Shown here one piece after another: positions 17,607 through 25,869 of a stretch of 64,000 nucleotides of DNA. The stretch's first letter is position 1. Each line of letters begins with the position of its first letter. Both the position numbers and the translations under genes were made by a program. The notes beneath the pieces were generated by a model. That model ran no database searches, was not told the DNA's origin, and worked only from the letters and a program-made list of their open reading frames with translations. This DNA is from Kutzneria buriramensis (GTDB lineage Bacteria > Actinomycetota > Actinomycetes > Mycobacteriales > Pseudonocardiaceae), in the NCBI RefSeq assembly GCF_043575855.1, contig NZ_CP144375.1, positions 8,804,001-8,868,000 of the forward strand, in the 5' to 3' direction.

Positions 17607-18515
17607 ATGGCGGCGCGTGTCCGGTCCCGGCAGGCTTTGACCGGTTATGTGTTCGTGCTGCCGGCGGTGGCGCTGTTCGCGGTGATGGGCGTGTACACCG
17701 TCGGCTACGGCCTGGCGCTGAGTTTCGCCCGGTGGAACGGGTTCACCCCGTACTGGACCTGGGTGGGTGTCGGCAACTACCTGGACCTGATCTATCGGGA
17801 CCCCACCATCGCGCCGATCGTGCAGGGCGCGGCGGTGCGCACCGTCGTCGTGATGATCGCGCAGCCGGTGCTCACCGTGCTGATCAGCTTCCCGCTGGCG
17901 GTGGCGCTGAACCGGATCACGCTGCTGCGGGCGGCGTTCCGCACGGTGTTCTTCCTGCCCCAGGTCACGGCCGGCATCGCGCTGTACTACGCCTGGTCGT
18001 ACGCGCTCCAGCCGGACGGCTCGCTCAACTTCATCCTCCGCCACCTGGGGCTGGGCACGATCGCCCAGCCCCAGGGCTGGCTGGGCAATCCGGCGACGGC
18101 GCTGCCCACGCTGATCGTGGTGGCGGTGTTCGGCGCGGTGCCGGTGGCGATGCTGCTGTACCTGACCGGGCTCCAGTCCATCGACCAGTCGGTGATCGAC
18201 GCGGCTAGAGTGGACGGCGCGGGTGGTCTACGCACGATGACGTCCGTGGTCTGGCCGCTGCTGCTGCCGATCACCGGCGCGGTGGTCGTGCTCAACCTGC
18301 GGGACGCGTTGCAGGGCTTCTCCCAGACGCTGCTGATGACCAACGGCGGCCCCGGCGGGCACACGCTGGTGCTCGGGCTCGAGTCGTACAACCTGGCGTT
18401 CTTCTCCGGGTTGAAGCCGACCCTGGGCCTGTCCAGCGCGCTCGGCTGGATCCTGTTCGTGATCGCGCTGCTGCTGGCCGCCGTCAACCTGCGGGCGCTG
18501 CGGAGCCGCGCGTGA
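17607..18515 (+). CDS. ABC sugar importer permease (MalF type)
   Basis: A 302-residue inner-membrane permease with six transmembrane segments and the binding-protein-dependent transport signature DAARVDGAGGLRTMTSVVWP (EAA loop) near residue 200, which contacts the ATPase. Typical MalF/UgpA length. Starts three bases after the binding-protein stop and ends overlapping the next permease by four bases. Confidence 0.93.
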   Translation: MAARVRSRQALTGYVFVLPAVALFAVMGVYTVGYGLALSFARWNGFTPYWTWVGVGNYLDLIYRDPTIAPIVQGAAVRTVVVMIAQPVLTVLISFPLAVALNRITLLRAAFRTVFFLPQVTAGIALYYAWSYALQPDGSLNFILRHLGLGTIAQPQGWLGNPATALPTLIVVAVFGAVPVAMLLYLTGLQSIDQSVIDAARVDGAGGLRTMTSVVWPLLLPITGAVVVLNLRDALQGFSQTLLMTNGGPGGHTLVLGLESYNLAFFSGLKPTLGLSSALGWILFVIALLLAAVNLRALRSRA

Positions 18516-19324
18516 GGGCCCGGATCGTCGTCCACGCGCTGCTGGCCGGATATGCGCTGATCAGCCTGTACCCGTTCCTGCTCATGGTGTCCGGGGCGTT
18601 GAAGGACAGCAGGGAGATCCTGCTCGACGGGCACTTCCTCCCGTCCGACCCGACGCTGTCCACGCTCGCGCGGACCTGGAGCGAACTGCATTTCTTCACG
18701 TACTTCGGGAACAGCCTCATCGTCACCGGCTTCACCACGCTCGGCGTGCTGGTGGTGTACTCGCTGGCCGGCTACGCCTTCGCGGTGCTGCCCTTTCCCG
18801 GCCGGCGGCCGCTATACGGCATGTTCCTGTCGCTGCTGTTCGTGCCGGGAGTGACGGTGCTGCTGCCGGTGGTGATCCTCCAGCAGAAGCTCGGGCTCAT
18901 CGGCACCTTCCCGGGCATCATCCTGCCCTTCGTCAACGGCACTGCGCCGCTGTCCATCATGTTGCTCACCAACAGCTTCCGGGCGGTGCCGGGGGAGTTG
19001 AAGGAGTCGGCGCGCTGCGACGGCGCCGGCGAGCTGCGCACCTTCTGGTCGATCTACCTGCCGGTCTCGCGGCCGGCGCTGATCACGGTCGCGCTGCTCA
19101 CCGCCGTGCCCACCTGGAACGAGTACGTGCTGACCAGGGTCTCGCTGAACGACGCGTCGCGCTACACGCTGCCGCTGGCGCTGCAGAACCTGAACTCGTC
19201 GACCGCACCGCAGGAGAACGTGCTGATGGCCGCCTCGCTGATCATCGTGATCCCGGTGATCATCCTTTTCGTGCTGCTGCAACGGTATTTCGTCAACGGC
19301 TTGCAGGGTGCGGTGAAGGGCTGA
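18512..19324 (+). CDS. ABC sugar importer permease (MalG type)
   Basis: A 270-residue second permease with the EAA-loop motif ESARCDGAGELRTFWSIYLP and MalG-like C-terminus (RYFVNGLQGAVKG). It pairs with the preceding permease to form the membrane channel. The start is GTG within a GTGA overlap with the upstream stop. Its own stop shares one base with the start of the following epimerase gene. Confidence 0.93.
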   Translation: MRARIVVHALLAGYALISLYPFLLMVSGALKDSREILLDGHFLPSDPTLSTLARTWSELHFFTYFGNSLIVTGFTTLGVLVVYSLAGYAFAVLPFPGRRPLYGMFLSLLFVPGVTVLLPVVILQQKLGLIGTFPGIILPFVNGTAPLSIMLLTNSFRAVPGELKESARCDGAGELRTFWSIYLPVSRPALITVALLTAVPTWNEYVLTRVSLNDASRYTLPLALQNLNSSTAPQENVLMAASLIIVIPVIILFVLLQRYFVNGLQGAVKG

Positions 19325-20127
19325 TGCGGGTCCTCGTGACCGGCGCGGGCGGCATGCTCGGCGCGGCGGTTCTCGACGAGCTCTCCGGGCATGACGTGGT
19401 CGCCCACGACCGGAACGTCGGCGACCTGCGGGATCGGGCGCAGGTGGAGGCGGTGCTGGACGGGGTGGAGGCGGTGGTGCACGCCGCGGCGCTGCCGTCG
19501 CCGTACAGCGCGGCCGAGCAGGTGGTGTTCGGCAACAATGTGGACGCCACGTTTCACCTGCTGGACGCGGCGGGGCGGGCCGGCGTCAAGCGGATCGTCT
19601 ACGTGTCAAGCCTTTCCGCGCTGGGGCTGGCCTGGTCTTCACGGCCGGCGTCGCCGCTGTTCGCGCCGGTGACCGAGCGGCACCCGTACGTCGGCGACGA
19701 CGTGTACGGGTTGTCGAAACTGGTCGGCGAGCTCATCGGGGAGACGGTGAGCCGGCGCTGGGGCTGCGACGTGGTCAGCCTGCGGTTCCCGTTCATCGGG
19801 ACGGGCGACCGGCTGCTGGAACACCTGAAACACGTGCACGGCGATCCCGGAGCCGATCGCGCGGCACTGTGGAGCTGGATCGACACCAGGGACGCCGCCC
19901 GGGCGGTGGCAGCCGCTCTGATCGCGCGGACTGCGGGGTACGCGCTGGTCAACGTGGCGGCCCCGGACACGACGTCGCTGCTGCCGACCGCCGAGCTGAT
20001 GCGGCGGTTCCACCCAGTGACACGGCTGGATGGCCCGCTGGACGGGTTCGCCGTACCGTTCTCCCTGGAGCTGAGCCGGAAACTGCTCGGCTTCACGCCC
20101 GTGCACACCTGGCGGATTGGCGGCTGA
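19324..20127 (+). CDS. NAD-dependent epimerase/dehydratase (extended SDR)
   Basis: A 267-residue extended short-chain dehydrogenase. The N-terminal VLVTGAGGMLGAAV is the GxxGxxG NAD(P)-binding loop; the active-site YGLSK (Tyr-x3-Lys) follows VSSLSALG. The family includes sugar-nucleotide epimerases and uronate dehydrogenases; the short length and context with sugar-acid enzymes make an uronate-dehydrogenase-like oxidation one possibility (inference). Overlaps its neighbours by one base on each side. Confidence 0.85.
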   Translation: MRVLVTGAGGMLGAAVLDELSGHDVVAHDRNVGDLRDRAQVEAVLDGVEAVVHAAALPSPYSAAEQVVFGNNVDATFHLLDAAGRAGVKRIVYVSSLSALGLAWSSRPASPLFAPVTERHPYVGDDVYGLSKLVGELIGETVSRRWGCDVVSLRFPFIGTGDRLLEHLKHVHGDPGADRAALWSWIDTRDAARAVAAALIARTAGYALVNVAAPDTTSLLPTAELMRRFHPVTRLDGPLDGFAVPFSLELSRKLLGFTPVHTWRIGG

Positions 20128-20726
20128 TGAAGACTGCGCTCGTGGTTCGGGGCGGCTGGACGGGGCATGTGCCCGTCGAGGCCAGCGACCGCTACGCCGG
20201 GGAGCTCACCGCCCGCGGCTACGACGTGACGACCTCGGACAGCCTGGACAGCTATCTGGACACCGACCTGTTGGCCCGCACGGACCTCATCGTGCAGTGC
20301 TGGACGATGGGGACCATCTCCTCGGCGCAGGTGGAAGGTCTGACCGCGGCGGTGCGGGCCGGCACCGGGTTTGCCGGCTGGCACGGGGGAATCGTCGACT
20401 CGTTCCGGGACGAGACGCGCTACCAGCTGATGACCGGCGGTCAGTTCGTCTACCACCCGCCGGAGTTCGTGGAGTACCCGGTGCGCACCGGCGGCTCGTC
20501 GTTCACGGTGCACACCGAGCAGTACTACGTGCACGTCGACCCGGCGGTCGAGGTGCTGGCGACGACGGAGTTCGTCGAGGACGGCACCACGCTGCCGGTC
20601 ACCTGGACCCGGAACTGGGGCGAGGGAAGGGTTTTCGTCACCACGATCGGCCACAAGCTGGACGACTTCGACGTGCCGGAGGTGGATCGGATGATCATCG
20701 AGGGGCTGACATGGGCGAGTCGTTGA
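20127..20726 (+). CDS. ThuA-like family protein
   Basis: A 199-residue protein of the ThuA (trehalose utilization) family, a class I glutamine-amidotransferase-like fold. Seen are ALVVRGGWTGHVPVE at the N-terminus, GFAGWHGGIVDSFR in the middle and NWGEGRVFVTTIGHK near the end, the standard family landmarks. ThuA proteins accompany Gfo/Idh-type oxidoreductases in disaccharide catabolism, as here, but their biochemical role is not settled. The ATG at 20127 shares one base with the epimerase stop. Confidence 0.85.
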   Translation: MKTALVVRGGWTGHVPVEASDRYAGELTARGYDVTTSDSLDSYLDTDLLARTDLIVQCWTMGTISSAQVEGLTAAVRAGTGFAGWHGGIVDSFRDETRYQLMTGGQFVYHPPEFVEYPVRTGGSSFTVHTEQYYVHVDPAVEVLATTEFVEDGTTLPVTWTRNWGEGRVFVTTIGHKLDDFDVPEVDRMIIEGLTWASR

Positions 20727-21778
20727 GGGTCGGCATCGTCGGGGCCGGCAACATCAGTGGCCAGTACGTCCGGAACCTGCCGCGTCTGGACGACGTGGTG
20801 CTGACCAGAATCGCCGACATCGACGTATCCAGGGCCGCTGCGGTGGCAGCACAGGCCGAGGTCCCGGCGTGCACGCCGGAGGAGCTGTTCGAGGCGTCCG
20901 ATGTGGACATCGTCCTGAACTTGACGATTCCCTTGGCGCACGCCGAGGTCGCGCTGGCGGCCATTGCCGCCGGCAAGCACGTGTACGGCGAGAAGCCGTT
21001 GGCCGCCGACACCTCGGCGGCGCGGAAGGTGTTGGACGCTGCGGTCGCGGGCGGCGTCGTCGTAGGCTGCGCGCCGGATACCGTGCTGGGCACTGGGGTT
21101 CAGACCGCCCGGGTGAGCCTGGACGCCGGTGACATCGGGGCTCCGGTGGCGGCGACGGCGTTCATGACGACGCCCGGACACGAGCGATGGCACCCGAACC
21201 CGGAGTTCTACTACGAGCCCGGCGGCGGGCCGCTGCTGGACATGGGGCCCTACTACCTGACGGCGCTGGTGACGCTGCTCGGGCCGGTCCGGCGGGTGGT
21301 CGGCATGTCGTCCGCGCCCCGGGCGACGCGCGTGATCGGCAGCGGATCCCGTGTCGGCACGACGTTTCCGGTGCGGGTGGCGACGCATGTGACCGGCGTG
21401 TTGGAGCACGTCGGCGGCGAGCTGTCGACGCTGATGGTGAGTTTCGACATCTGGGGGGCACAGCTGCCGCGGATCGAGGTGTACGGCACCGAGGGCAGCC
21501 TGTCCGTGCCGGATCCGAACAACTTCGACGGCACCGTGCAGATCTTCCGCGACGAGTGGGTCGACCTGTCCGTGCTGGCCGGTCATCCGGACGCCGGCCG
21601 GGGCATCGGCGTCGCGGACATGGCACGGTCCATTGTGGACGGAACGCCGCACCGGGCGAGCGGGGATCTGGCGTACCACGTGCTCGACGTGATGGAATGC
21701 CTGCTGCGGGCGGCCGAGACGGGCACGTCCGTGCAGATCGGCAGCACCTGCGAGCGACCGGCGGCGGTGACGGCATGA
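20711..21778 (+). CDS. Gfo/Idh/MocA-family oxidoreductase 1
   Basis: A 355-residue NAD(P)-dependent sugar oxidoreductase. RVGIVGAGNISGQYV is the Rossmann loop and VYGEKPLAAD carries the family's EKP motif with the catalytic lysine; the C-terminal half is the substrate-binding beta-sheet domain (GGGPLLDMGPYYL). Likely oxidises an imported sugar or derivative. Its start lies 16 bases inside the end of the ThuA gene, with GAGG just before the ATG, and it ends in an ATGA overlap with a second enzyme of the same family. Confidence 0.9.
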   Translation: MGESLRVGIVGAGNISGQYVRNLPRLDDVVLTRIADIDVSRAAAVAAQAEVPACTPEELFEASDVDIVLNLTIPLAHAEVALAAIAAGKHVYGEKPLAADTSAARKVLDAAVAGGVVVGCAPDTVLGTGVQTARVSLDAGDIGAPVAATAFMTTPGHERWHPNPEFYYEPGGGPLLDMGPYYLTALVTLLGPVRRVVGMSSAPRATRVIGSGSRVGTTFPVRVATHVTGVLEHVGGELSTLMVSFDIWGAQLPRIEVYGTEGSLSVPDPNNFDGTVQIFRDEWVDLSVLAGHPDAGRGIGVADMARSIVDGTPHRASGDLAYHVLDVMECLLRAAETGTSVQIGSTCERPAAVTA

Positions 21779-22878
21779 AGATCGGCATGATCGGCTACGC
21801 CTTCATGGGGGCGGCCCACTCCAACGCGTGGCGGACCGCCGGGCGGTTCTTCGACCTGCCGGCGACGCCGGAGCTTGCCGTCGTGTGCGGCCGTTCGGCG
21901 GACAAGGTCGCCGCCGCGGCGGCCAAGTACGGTTGGGAGAGCTCGGAGACCGACTGGCGGGCTGTGATCGACCGGCCGGACGTCGAAGTGATCGACATCT
22001 GCACGCCCGGCGACAGCCACGCCGAGATCGCCATCGCCGCGCTGGCCGCGGGCAAGCACGTGCTGTGCGAGAAGCCCCTGGCCAACACGGTCGAGGAGGC
22101 TTCGAGGATGGTGTCGGCGGCCGCGTCGGCGTCGGGGCGGTCGATGGTGATGTTCAACTACCGCCGCGTGCCGGCGCTTGCGTTGGCCCGTCAGCTGATC
22201 GCCGCCGGCCGGATCGGCACGGTGAGGCAGGTTCGCGCCCAGTACCTCCAGGACTGGTTGGTGGATCCCGACTTTCCGCTGACCTGGCGGCTCGACGCTG
22301 CCAGCGCCGGCTCCGGCGCGTTGGGCGATCTCGGTGCGCACAGCATCGACATGGCGCAGTTCCTGACGGGGCAAAGGATTTCGGCCGTGGGCGGCATGCT
22401 GGAGACGTTCGTCGACTCGCGGCCCAAGCTCGATGGCTCCGGCCGCGGACCCGTCACCGTGGACGACGCCGCGCTGTTCACCGCCCGTTTCGACGGCGGC
22501 GCGATCGGCGTGTTCGAGGCGACGCGGTTCGCCACCGGGCGCAAGAACGCCATGCGCATCGAGGTCAGCGGCTCGCTCGGAACCCTGTCGTACGACCAGG
22601 AATCCATGAACGAGCTGCGTTTCTACGACGGCGCCGAGGACCCGCTGACGGCCGGGTTCCGGCGGATCCTGGTCACCGAGCCGACGCATCCGTACATGGA
22701 CGCGTGGTGGCCGCCCGGGCACATCATCGGCTACGAGCACACGTTCGTCCACCAGGTGCGGGACTTCGTGACCGGGGTCGTCGAGGGCACGGAGCTCTCG
22801 CCGTCGTTCGAGGAGGGTCTTCAGGTGCAGCGGGTGCTCGACGCCGTGCAACAAGGCATTTCACTGAGGGGTGTGTGA
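21775..22878 (+). CDS. Gfo/Idh/MocA-family oxidoreductase 2
   Basis: A 367-residue paralogue of the preceding enzyme: IGMIGYAFMGAAHSNAW at the nucleotide site, LCEKPLAN for the EKP motif, and GALGDLGAHSIDMAQF in the C-terminal domain. The two enzymes are diverged, so they probably act on different intermediates (for example 3-keto sugar formation and reduction; inference). Starts within ATGA and its stop shares one base with the next start. Confidence 0.9.
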   Translation: MKIGMIGYAFMGAAHSNAWRTAGRFFDLPATPELAVVCGRSADKVAAAAAKYGWESSETDWRAVIDRPDVEVIDICTPGDSHAEIAIAALAAGKHVLCEKPLANTVEEASRMVSAAASASGRSMVMFNYRRVPALALARQLIAAGRIGTVRQVRAQYLQDWLVDPDFPLTWRLDAASAGSGALGDLGAHSIDMAQFLTGQRISAVGGMLETFVDSRPKLDGSGRGPVTVDDAALFTARFDGGAIGVFEATRFATGRKNAMRIEVSGSLGTLSYDQESMNELRFYDGAEDPLTAGFRRILVTEPTHPYMDAWWPPGHIIGYEHTFVHQVRDFVTGVVEGTELSPSFEEGLQVQRVLDAVQQGISLRGV

Positions 22879-23879
22879 TGGTTCGTCCCGTGACGCTGTT
22901 CACCGGGCAGTGGGCCGATCTGCCGTTCGAGGAGGTGTGCCGGCTGGCTGCTCGCTGGGGCTACGACGGGCTGGAGGTCGCCACCTGGGGAGATCACTTC
23001 GACGTGCAGGCGGCGCTGGCCGACGACTCGTACCTGCCGAAGTTCAAGGAGACCCTGGCGCGGCACGGCCTTCAGTGCTGGACGATCTCGTGCCACCTGA
23101 CCAGCCAGGCCGTCTGCGACCACCCGATCGACGAGCGGCACCAGAACATCCTGCACCCGCGGGTGTGGGGCGACGGCGACCCCGAGGGCGTGCGGCAGCG
23201 CGCCGCCGCCGAGATCGCCGACACCGCCCGCGCCGCGGCTCGACTCGGCGTGAGCACGGTCGTCGGCTTCACGGGTTCGTCGATCTGGCACACCCTGGCC
23301 ATGTTCCCGCCCGTGCCGGACTCGATGATCGAGCGCGGCTACGCCGACTTCGCGGATCGGTGGAACCCGATCCTCGACGTCTTCGACGAGGTCGGCGTCC
23401 GGTACGCGCACGAGGTGCATCCCGGGGAGATCGCCTACGACTACTGGACCACCGTGCGGACCCTGGAGGCCATCGGCCACCGGCCCGCGTTCGGGCTCAA
23501 CTTCGACCCCAGCCACTTCGTGTGGCAGGACCTCGATCCCGTCGGGTTCCTGTACGACTTCCGGGACCGGATCTACCACGTGGACTGCAAGGAGTCCGTC
23601 AAGCGGTTCAACGGCCGCAACGGGCGGCTCGGCTCGCACCTGCCGTGGGGCGATCCGCGGCGCGGCTGGGACTTCGTGTCCACCGGGCACGGCGACGTGC
23701 CGTGGGAGGCGTGTTTCCGGATGCTGAACAGCATCGGCTACGAGGGGCCGATCTCCGTGGAGTGGGAGGACGCCGGGATGGACCGCCTCACCGGCGCCCC
23801 CGACGCGCTGGCCTTCGTCCGGTCGATGACCCGTATCGAACCGCCGGAGGCGTCCTTCGACTCGGCGTTCAGCTCCTGA
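22878..23879 (+). CDS. Sugar phosphate isomerase/epimerase (TIM barrel)
   Basis: A 333-residue xylose-isomerase-like TIM-barrel protein (AP endonuclease 2 fold). Metal-binding residues are suggested by HEVHPGEIAYD, FDPSHFVWQ, HVDCKES and ISVEWEDAG, each at the end of a barrel strand. Family members isomerise or epimerise ketoses, or act on 3-keto-sugars produced by Gfo/Idh enzymes. It closes the eight-gene operon; an imperfect hairpin at 23888-23913 follows within ten bases of the stop. Confidence 0.88.
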   Translation: MVRPVTLFTGQWADLPFEEVCRLAARWGYDGLEVATWGDHFDVQAALADDSYLPKFKETLARHGLQCWTISCHLTSQAVCDHPIDERHQNILHPRVWGDGDPEGVRQRAAAEIADTARAAARLGVSTVVGFTGSSIWHTLAMFPPVPDSMIERGYADFADRWNPILDVFDEVGVRYAHEVHPGEIAYDYWTTVRTLEAIGHRPAFGLNFDPSHFVWQDLDPVGFLYDFRDRIYHVDCKESVKRFNGRNGRLGSHLPWGDPRRGWDFVSTGHGDVPWEACFRMLNSIGYEGPISVEWEDAGMDRLTGAPDALAFVRSMTRIEPPEASFDSAFSS

Positions 23880-23887
23880 GTCCCAGG

Positions 23888-23913
23888 GGACGATTTCGTG
23901 CCACGAATCGTCC
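23888..23913 (+). terminator. Probable terminator of the sugar operon
   Basis: GGACGATTTCGTG and CACGAATCGTCC form a hairpin of about 12 base pairs with one bulged T and a one-base spacer, nine bases after the operon stop codon. No T tract follows, as is common in actinomycetes. Confidence 0.55.
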
Positions 23914-23979
23914 TCAACGGACAGTCGTGGGGGCGGCTGTCCCAGAGCCCGACCAGTTCTTCGGGATACATGGCGGCGG

Positions 23980-24056
23980 GACTCGCGGGGGTCTACCTGA
24001 AACCTACATTCGGTGTGTCTGACTGTGTTTGATTTCTGGGCGAACTCGCGGGGGTC
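23980..24056 (+). repeat. Dispersed repeat, copy 2
   Basis: Contains GACTCGCGGGGGTC (23980-23993), GAAACCTACATTCGGTGTG (23999-24017) and AACTCGCGGGGGTC (24043-24056), so the TACATT box is flanked on both sides by the CTCGCGGGGGT box. The 19-base core is identical to copy 1 (5249-5267, opposite strand). It sits between convergent genes and runs to the stop of the LuxR-type regulator gene. Confidence 0.75.
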
Positions 24057-24711
24057 AGCCGGTTACTGAGGTGAGGTGGCGGACTCGGGTGCCTATGCCG
24101 GCGTCGCGGGCGCGGGCGATGGCCTCGGCGCGGTCGGCGGCCCGGAGCTTGGTGAAGATCGCCGAGATGTGGTTGCTGACGGTCTTCGGGGCGAGGTGGA
24201 GCTGGCGGGCGATGACGGAGTTGGAGCGGCCGTCGGCGATGAGGTCCAGCACCTGGCGTTCGCGGCGGGTGAGCTCCGGGAAGGCCTCCTCGGTCCGGTG
24301 CACGGGCGCGGTGAGCAGCTCGATGACGCGGTGCGCCACCCCCTCGCCGAAGATCGCCTCGCCGGCGGCGACACCCCGCGCCGCGCGCAGGATCTCGGGC
24401 TGCTGGGCGGACTTGAGCAGGTAGCCGCGCGCGCCGGCGCGGATGGCCTGGTACATCGACTCGTCGTCGTCGGCCAGCGTGAAGACCAGCACGTGCGAGC
24501 CGGCGCTGGCCCGGAGCACGGCGCGGACGGCGTCGGCGTCGAAGTCCATGACCACCAGGTCGGGCCGGTGCTGCACGGCGGCGCGCGCGGCCTCGCCGGC
24601 GTCACCGGCCTCGGCGACGACGCTGATATCCGCCTCGTTCGCCAGCACGGCCCGCAGCCCGCTGCGCACGACGTGATGGCTGTCGGCGAGAACGACCGAA
24701 ATGCTCCCCAT
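24055..24711 (-). CDS. NarL/FixJ-family response regulator (orphan)
   Basis: A 218-residue protein with an N-terminal receiver domain (VVLADSHHVVRSGL, phosphoacceptor aspartate in LVVMDF) and a C-terminal LuxR helix-turn-helix (LTRRERQVLDLIADGRSN to KTVSNHISAIFTKL). It binds DNA in response to phosphorylation or another signal. No histidine kinase is adjacent, so it is an orphan here. ATG at 24711 begins at MGSISVVLADS where the fold starts; an upstream in-frame ATG would add 23 unrelated residues. Confidence 0.88.
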   Translation of the reverse strand: MGSISVVLADSHHVVRSGLRAVLANEADISVVAEAGDAGEAARAAVQHRPDLVVMDFDADAVRAVLRASAGSHVLVFTLADDDESMYQAIRAGARGYLLKSAQQPEILRAARGVAAGEAIFGEGVAHRVIELLTAPVHRTEEAFPELTRRERQVLDLIADGRSNSVIARQLHLAPKTVSNHISAIFTKLRAADRAEAIARARDAGIGTRVRHLTSVTG

Positions 24712-24805
24712 ATCCGCAGCTTGACGGCACCGTTCCCGGCCACGCCAGGGCCCTGAAACAAAATGGGTCAACTTACCCATGCGGCATGGGTAAACCGCGC
24801 CAGAC

Positions 24806-25366
24806 CTACTGGAGGCTGGCCACGTACAGGTCGACGAACCGGTCCATCGCGGCGTTCACGGCGCCCAGGTCGCCGGTCGCGAGCAGGTCCAGCAGCAGCC
24901 CTCGGGTGACGGCCACCCCCAGCCTCGCACTGATACGTGCGTCGCGCTCGGAAAGTCCGTGACTCTTGCCGAGCTCGGTCAGCGGCCCGAGCCACGCCGT
25001 CACGACCTCGGGCAGCAGCGCCTCGGTGCCGGGGCGGCCTTGCAGCGCCTGCCCGTACAGCTCGAAGAACAGCCGCTCGTTGGGGTACAGCGCGGGATCG
25101 GTGAACCGCCGCCAGAAGGCCCGGGCGACCTCCTCGGGCGTGCCGCTGCCGTCCAGGTCGGCCAGCGCCGCCCGCTGCCGGGCCTCGACCTCGCGGACGA
25201 TCTCCACCAGCAGGCCCTCCATCGAGCCGAAGTGGTAGATCAGCATCCGGTGGCTGGTGCCGAGGTCGGCGGCCAGCTGCCGCAGGCTGCGCCCGGCGAC
25301 GCCGGTGCGGGCCAGCTGGTCGACGGCGGCCTCGAGGAGCCGGCGCTTGGGATCCTTGCCCTCCAT
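24806..25366 (-). CDS. TetR-family repressor
   Basis: A 186-residue TetR-type regulator. The N-terminal helix-turn-helix spans about residues 8-55 (LLEAAVDQLARTGVAGRSLR, then LGTSHRMLIYHFGSMEGL); the rest is a helical ligand-binding domain. It is divergent from the SRPBCC gene, and the 47 bases between the two starts contain a 26-base palindrome (25370-25395), so it probably represses both genes and itself. ATG at 25366 chosen, because an in-frame ATG further upstream (25399) lies inside the operator. Confidence 0.9.
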   Translation of the reverse strand: MEGKDPKRRLLEAAVDQLARTGVAGRSLRQLAADLGTSHRMLIYHFGSMEGLLVEIVREVEARQRAALADLDGSGTPEEVARAFWRRFTDPALYPNERLFFELYGQALQGRPGTEALLPEVVTAWLGPLTELGKSHGLSERDARISARLGVAVTRGLLLDLLATGDLGAVNAAMDRFVDLYVASLQ

Positions 25367-25369
25367 TGA

Positions 25370-25395
25370 ACCAGATGGTACATGTACCACTTGGT
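25370..25395. promoter_or_regulatory. TetR operator palindrome
   Basis: A perfect 14-base palindrome TGGTACATGTACCA (25376-25389) extends to a 26-base imperfect one flanked by ACCAGA and CTTGGT. It fills most of the gap between the divergent TetR and SRPBCC genes, directly upstream of the GGAGGGGAGGG ribosome site of the latter. Confidence 0.8.
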
Positions 25396-25413
25396 ACACG
25401 GAGGGGAGGGGTC

Positions 25414-25869
25414 ATGGCGATCCAGCGCGTGGACGCGCGAGCACGGACGGCGGCGAGCCCGAGGGTGGTGCACGCCCTGCTCCGGGACGGGGCGACCTGG
25501 CCGGAGTGGGGCACGGTGGACACGTTCGCCCTGGAGCGGACCGGTCCCGACGGCGGCGAGAGCGTCGGGGCCATCCGCCGGTTCCGCACCGGGCGCCTGT
25601 ACCGGATGCGCGAGCAGATCGTGGAGATCGTGCCGGACCAGCGGTTCAGCTATGCCCTGCTGTCCGGGCTGCCGCTGCGCGGCTACCGGGCGGACGTCGA
25701 CCTCACGCCGGTCGACGGCGGCACCGACATCCGCTGGCACAGCACGTTCCACGCCAAGGTGCCCGGCACCGGCTGGATCTACCGGCGGGCCCTGCAGCGG
25801 GTGATCGAGCGCTTCGTGCAGGGCCTCGCCGACAGAGCCGACAGGGCTACGGACTCAGCAGCTCGATGA
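25414..25869 (+). CDS. SRPBCC-family (polyketide cyclase-like) protein
   Basis: A 151-residue protein of the START/Bet v1-like SRPBCC superfamily, which forms a hydrophobic ligand-binding cavity. Typical landmarks are ARTAASPRVVHALLRDGATW at the N-terminus, the GPDGGESVGAIRRFRTG strand region and a long C-terminal helix (IYRRALQRVIERFVQGLAD). The ligand is unknown. A strong GGAGGGGAGGG lies before the ATG. Controlled most likely by the divergent TetR protein. Its last 23 bases overlap the 3' end of the convergent ankyrin gene. Confidence 0.85.
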   Translation: MAIQRVDARARTAASPRVVHALLRDGATWPEWGTVDTFALERTGPDGGESVGAIRRFRTGRLYRMREQIVEIVPDQRFSYALLSGLPLRGYRADVDLTPVDGGTDIRWHSTFHAKVPGTGWIYRRALQRVIERFVQGLADRADRATDSAAR

